Of a DNA stretch of 15,870 nucleotides, positions 13,676 to 15,870 are shown one piece after another. The notes under the pieces are model-generated. The model searched no databases. It saw only the letters and a program-made list of their open reading frames with translations, and was not told where the DNA came from. The DNA lies in contig CAMZGJ010000007.1 in assembly GCA_947306375.1 (NCBI GenBank), positions 1 to 15,870 of the forward strand, read 5' to 3'. The stretch is from an uncultured Spirochaetales bacterium. GTDB taxonomy: Bacteria > Spirochaetota > Spirochaetia > Sphaerochaetales > Sphaerochaetaceae. Each line of letters opens with the position of its first letter. Position 1 is the stretch's first letter. Position numbers and translations under genes: made by a program.

Positions 13676-13717
13676 GCCGCATATATAGATAAATATTATT
13701 ACAAGGGGAGATGTGCC

Positions 13718-14629
13718 TTGCTTAAGTACATAGTAAAAAGAGTTCTGCTTGCCCTGCTGACCATCCTGATAATCTGCATGATTACATTCTTTGTCATGCA
13801 TGCAGTACCCGGTGGCCCGTTCAACAGGGAAAAAGCACTTTCACAGTCAACCATAGATGCGCTGAATGCCCGTTACGGCCTGGACAAGCCTCTGTGGACC
13901 CAGTTCATCAACTACATGAAGAACCTGCTGCACGGAGACTTCGGGGTATCGCTGAAGAACGGACGTGAAATCAGTGATATCATCAGGGAGTCCTTCCCCA
14001 TATCGGCCAGACTGGGTCTTACCGCAATGGCCTTTGCCCTTACGTTGGGCATTATTCTGGGCAGTACCGCTGCAATTATGAGAAACAAGTGGCCTGACAG
14101 GGTTATTGTTTTCTTCTCAACCCTGTTCACCGCCGTGCCCAGCTTTGTTCTGGCCACGCTGCTGCTTCTTGTGTTCTCAATCAAGCTTGGTTGGGTTCCG
14201 GTGTGGAGCGCCACGGAGACGCATTATCTGCTTCCCGTCATGGCACTTGCGGCCTACCCCATGGCCTACACCACCCGTCTTTCAAAGACCAGCATGCTTG
14301 ACGCACTTGGACAGGACTACATCCGTACCGCAAAGTCCAAGGGTGTTGCAAAGTGGAGGATTATCTTCAAGCACGCTCTGAGAAACTCCCTTATTCCCGT
14401 TATCACATACGCCGGACCGCAGATTGCCTACATAATCACGGGCTCAATGGTTGTTGAGACCGTTTTCACGGTAGGCGGAATAGGAACCAAGTTCGTCAGC
14501 GGAATCAACAACCGTGACTATACCCTGATTATGGCTACCACAATCTTCCTTGCCACACTCATGGTCATTGCAACCATGCTCTGTGACATCCTGTACAAGC
14601 TTGTGGATCCCAGAATCAAGTTTGACTGA
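13718..14629 (+). CDS. oppB: Oligopeptide/dipeptide ABC transporter permease, OppB/DppB type
   Basis: A 303-residue inner-membrane permease with six predicted helices. Family hallmarks are the N-terminus YIVKRVLLALLTILIICMITF, the periplasmic segment RYGLDKPLWTQFINYMKNLLHGDFG (about 50-75), and the cytoplasmic EAA loop QDYIRTAKSKGVAKWRIIFKHALRN, which contacts the ATPase. It pairs with the downstream OppC to form the channel for peptides delivered by a periplasmic or lipoprotein binding protein. The start is TTG, with AAGGGGAG seven bases upstream. An ATG at 13711 directly after that site is in another frame and encodes only MCLA. Ligand preference (oligopeptide, dipeptide, other) cannot be told from permeases. 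No binding-protein gene is inside the window. Confidence 0.92.
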   Translation: MLKYIVKRVLLALLTILIICMITFFVMHAVPGGPFNREKALSQSTIDALNARYGLDKPLWTQFINYMKNLLHGDFGVSLKNGREISDIIRESFPISARLGLTAMAFALTLGIILGSTAAIMRNKWPDRVIVFFSTLFTAVPSFVLATLLLLVFSIKLGWVPVWSATETHYLLPVMALAAYPMAYTTRLSKTSMLDALGQDYIRTAKSKGVAKWRIIFKHALRNSLIPVITYAGPQIAYIITGSMVVETVFTVGGIGTKFVSGINNRDYTLIMATTIFLATLMVIATMLCDILYKLVDPRIKFD

Positions 14630-14640
14630 GGAGGCGCAAA

Positions 14641-15720
14641 ATGGCAGAGAAAACACCCGAAAAGAACCTTCTCAGCATGCAGCTGGATCTTTCAAAGTTC
14701 AACTCATACATGTTTAAAAAGGCCTCTGAAGAGGAAAAGAAACAGCAGGATGTAATGAGCGAGAGCACCACATTCTTCAAGGACGGAATGAAAAAGCTCA
14801 TGAAGAACCCCCTGGCTGTGGGCTCAATAATAGTCCTGGGCCTGATCATTGCAGTTATTATCTTTGCACCCCTGTTCATTCCGTACAGCTATGAGGAAAT
14901 ACTCTCGGTGGACGGAGTAAGAGACAAGGGCGCCAAGAATCTGCGCCCGTTTGAATACAGCAAGCTGGAACAGCAGTACATAGAAGCCGGCGGCACCCGT
15001 TTCCCGCATATATTCGGAACGGACGAACAGTGCCGTGACTACTTCATCAGGGTAATATACGGCACCCGCGTCTCCCTCATAGTAGGATTCTTTGCCAGCA
15101 TAATAGTCCTTATCATAGGCATGCTGTACGGAAGCATTTCCGGCTACCTGGGCGGCAGGACGGATATGATCATGATGAGAATAGTGGACATAATCTACTC
15201 CCTTCCTGACATGCTTATCATAATCCTGCTTTCCGTTGTTCTTCAGACAATACTGAAGTTCAGACCCGGCTCACTGCTGGACGCACTGGGAACAAACATG
15301 ATTTCCCTGTTCATTGTATTCGGCATGCTGTACTGGGTTGGAATGGCCAGACTCATAAGAGGCCAGATTCTCTCAATCAAGCAGAATGAATACATACTTG
15401 CGGCAAATTCCATAGGCGCACCCACGGGGATGATAATAAAAAGACACATTCTTCCCAACTGTATCTCCGTCATAATCATCTCAACCGCGCTGCAGATTCC
15501 CTCTGCAATCTTCACGGAAAGCTACCTCAGCTTTGTAGGACTGGGCGTTCAGGCTCCCATGCCCTCGCTCGGCTCACTTGCCAACGCCGCAAGAGGCGGA
15601 CTTCAGAACTACCCCTACAAGCTTCTGTTCCCCGCCCTGATGATTTGTCTTATTGTTCTCAGTTTCAACCTCCTCGGAGACGGACTGAGAGACGCATTCG
15701 ACCCCAAACTCAAGAAGTAA
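14641..15720 (+). CDS. oppC: Oligopeptide/dipeptide ABC transporter permease, OppC/DppC type
   Basis: The partner permease, 359 residues. A charged cytoplasmic N-terminus of about 50 residues precedes TM1 (60-82). An external segment of about 50 residues ends in FGTDEQCRDYFIRVIYGTRVSL (125-146), the family's GTDxxGRD region with Cys in place of the usual Gly. The core helices follow, with the EAA loop NEYILAANSIGAPTGMIIKRH (249-269) and the end LGDGLRDAFDPKLKK. It is longer than typical OppC (about 300), through the N-terminal extension and the external insertion. GAGGAGG precedes the ATG, which lies 11 bases after the oppB stop. Confidence 0.92.
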   Translation: MAEKTPEKNLLSMQLDLSKFNSYMFKKASEEEKKQQDVMSESTTFFKDGMKKLMKNPLAVGSIIVLGLIIAVIIFAPLFIPYSYEEILSVDGVRDKGAKNLRPFEYSKLEQQYIEAGGTRFPHIFGTDEQCRDYFIRVIYGTRVSLIVGFFASIIVLIIGMLYGSISGYLGGRTDMIMMRIVDIIYSLPDMLIIILLSVVLQTILKFRPGSLLDALGTNMISLFIVFGMLYWVGMARLIRGQILSIKQNEYILAANSIGAPTGMIIKRHILPNCISVIIISTALQIPSAIFTESYLSFVGLGVQAPMPSLGSLANAARGGLQNYPYKLLFPALMICLIVLSFNLLGDGLRDAFDPKLKK

Positions 15721-15736
15721 AAGGAGGAATTGAAAA

Positions 15737-15870
15737 ATGGCGGATAAAGATCATTTGCTGAGTGTTCAGGACCTCCACACTTCCTTCTTCACGGAATCCG
15801 GAGAGGTCCATGCCGTAAACGGCGTATCCTTCAACCTGGACCCAGGTGAGATTCTGGGAATAGTGGGAGA
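15737..15870 (+). CDS. oppD: Oligopeptide/dipeptide ABC transporter ATP-binding protein, OppD/DppD type (partial)
   Basis: Only the first 44 codons are in the window, starting MADKDHLLSVQDLHTSFFTE and running to LDPGEILGIVGE, just before the Walker A loop. The pattern LSVQDLHTSF..SGEVHAVNGVSF is that of OppD/DppD ATPases. AAGGAGGA lies eight bases before the ATG, which is 16 bases after the oppC stop. It continues beyond the right edge, where OppF and a binding protein would be expected. Confidence 0.88.
   Translation, partial: MADKDHLLSVQDLHTSFFTESGEVHAVNGVSFNLDPGEILGIVG

Overview
The window reads as bacterial chromosomal DNA of middling G+C (I estimate a little under 50 percent by eye). 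Most genes have clear Shine-Dalgarno sequences (GGAGG/AGGAG), several have sigma70-like promoters, and GTG and TTG starts are used. The mix of an Opp/Dpp importer, an NhaC antiporter, a cytidylate kinase-like protein, a DUF5684 membrane protein and a gluconate 5-dehydrogenase-type SDR would suit a host-associated spirochaete (Treponema/Sphaerochaeta-like) or a Firmicute. The taxon is only a guess; no marker gene here settles it.

Left block (about 1-6186, all minus strand). One tight operon runs aldehyde dehydrogenase -> psuK -> psuG -> rlmD-like. PsuK phosphorylates pseudouridine and PsuG splits the product to uracil and ribose 5-phosphate. The last gene encodes a 23S rRNA m5U methyltransferase without a TRAM domain, so salvage of one modified nucleoside is linked to making another. 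Upstream, a GNAT acetyltransferase and a gluconate 5-dehydrogenase-like SDR form a second minus-strand pair. The two units are separated by a strong hairpin that ends only 17 nt before the aldehyde dehydrogenase start codon.

Middle block (about 6260-10260). A second GNAT gene converges on a macrodomain gene. Then comes an accessory stretch with a RelB/DinJ antitoxin plus YoeB toxin pair, and an intact Fic AMP-transferase with an N-terminal inhibitory motif, a C-terminal winged helix and an elaborate operator/promoter. It ends with a second, minus-strand Fic gene broken by one amber codon, which abuts a remnant resembling a Bro-N domain. The stretch ends at a tRNA-Ala(CGC) gene.

Right block (10260-15870). 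A minus-strand series runs cytidylate kinase-like -> DUF5684 membrane protein -> NhaC antiporter -> ndk -> tRNA-Ala, closed by a long terminator-like hairpin. Divergent from it, on the plus strand, is an oligopeptide/dipeptide ABC importer operon (OppB, OppC, start of OppD) that runs off the right edge. The cytidylate kinase-like gene and the plus-strand GNAT gene have promoter -10 boxes so close to their start codons that their mRNAs are predicted to be leaderless or nearly so.

I saw no CRISPR array, insertion sequence or complete prophage. The least ordinary part is the toxin/Fic island at 7450-10260.
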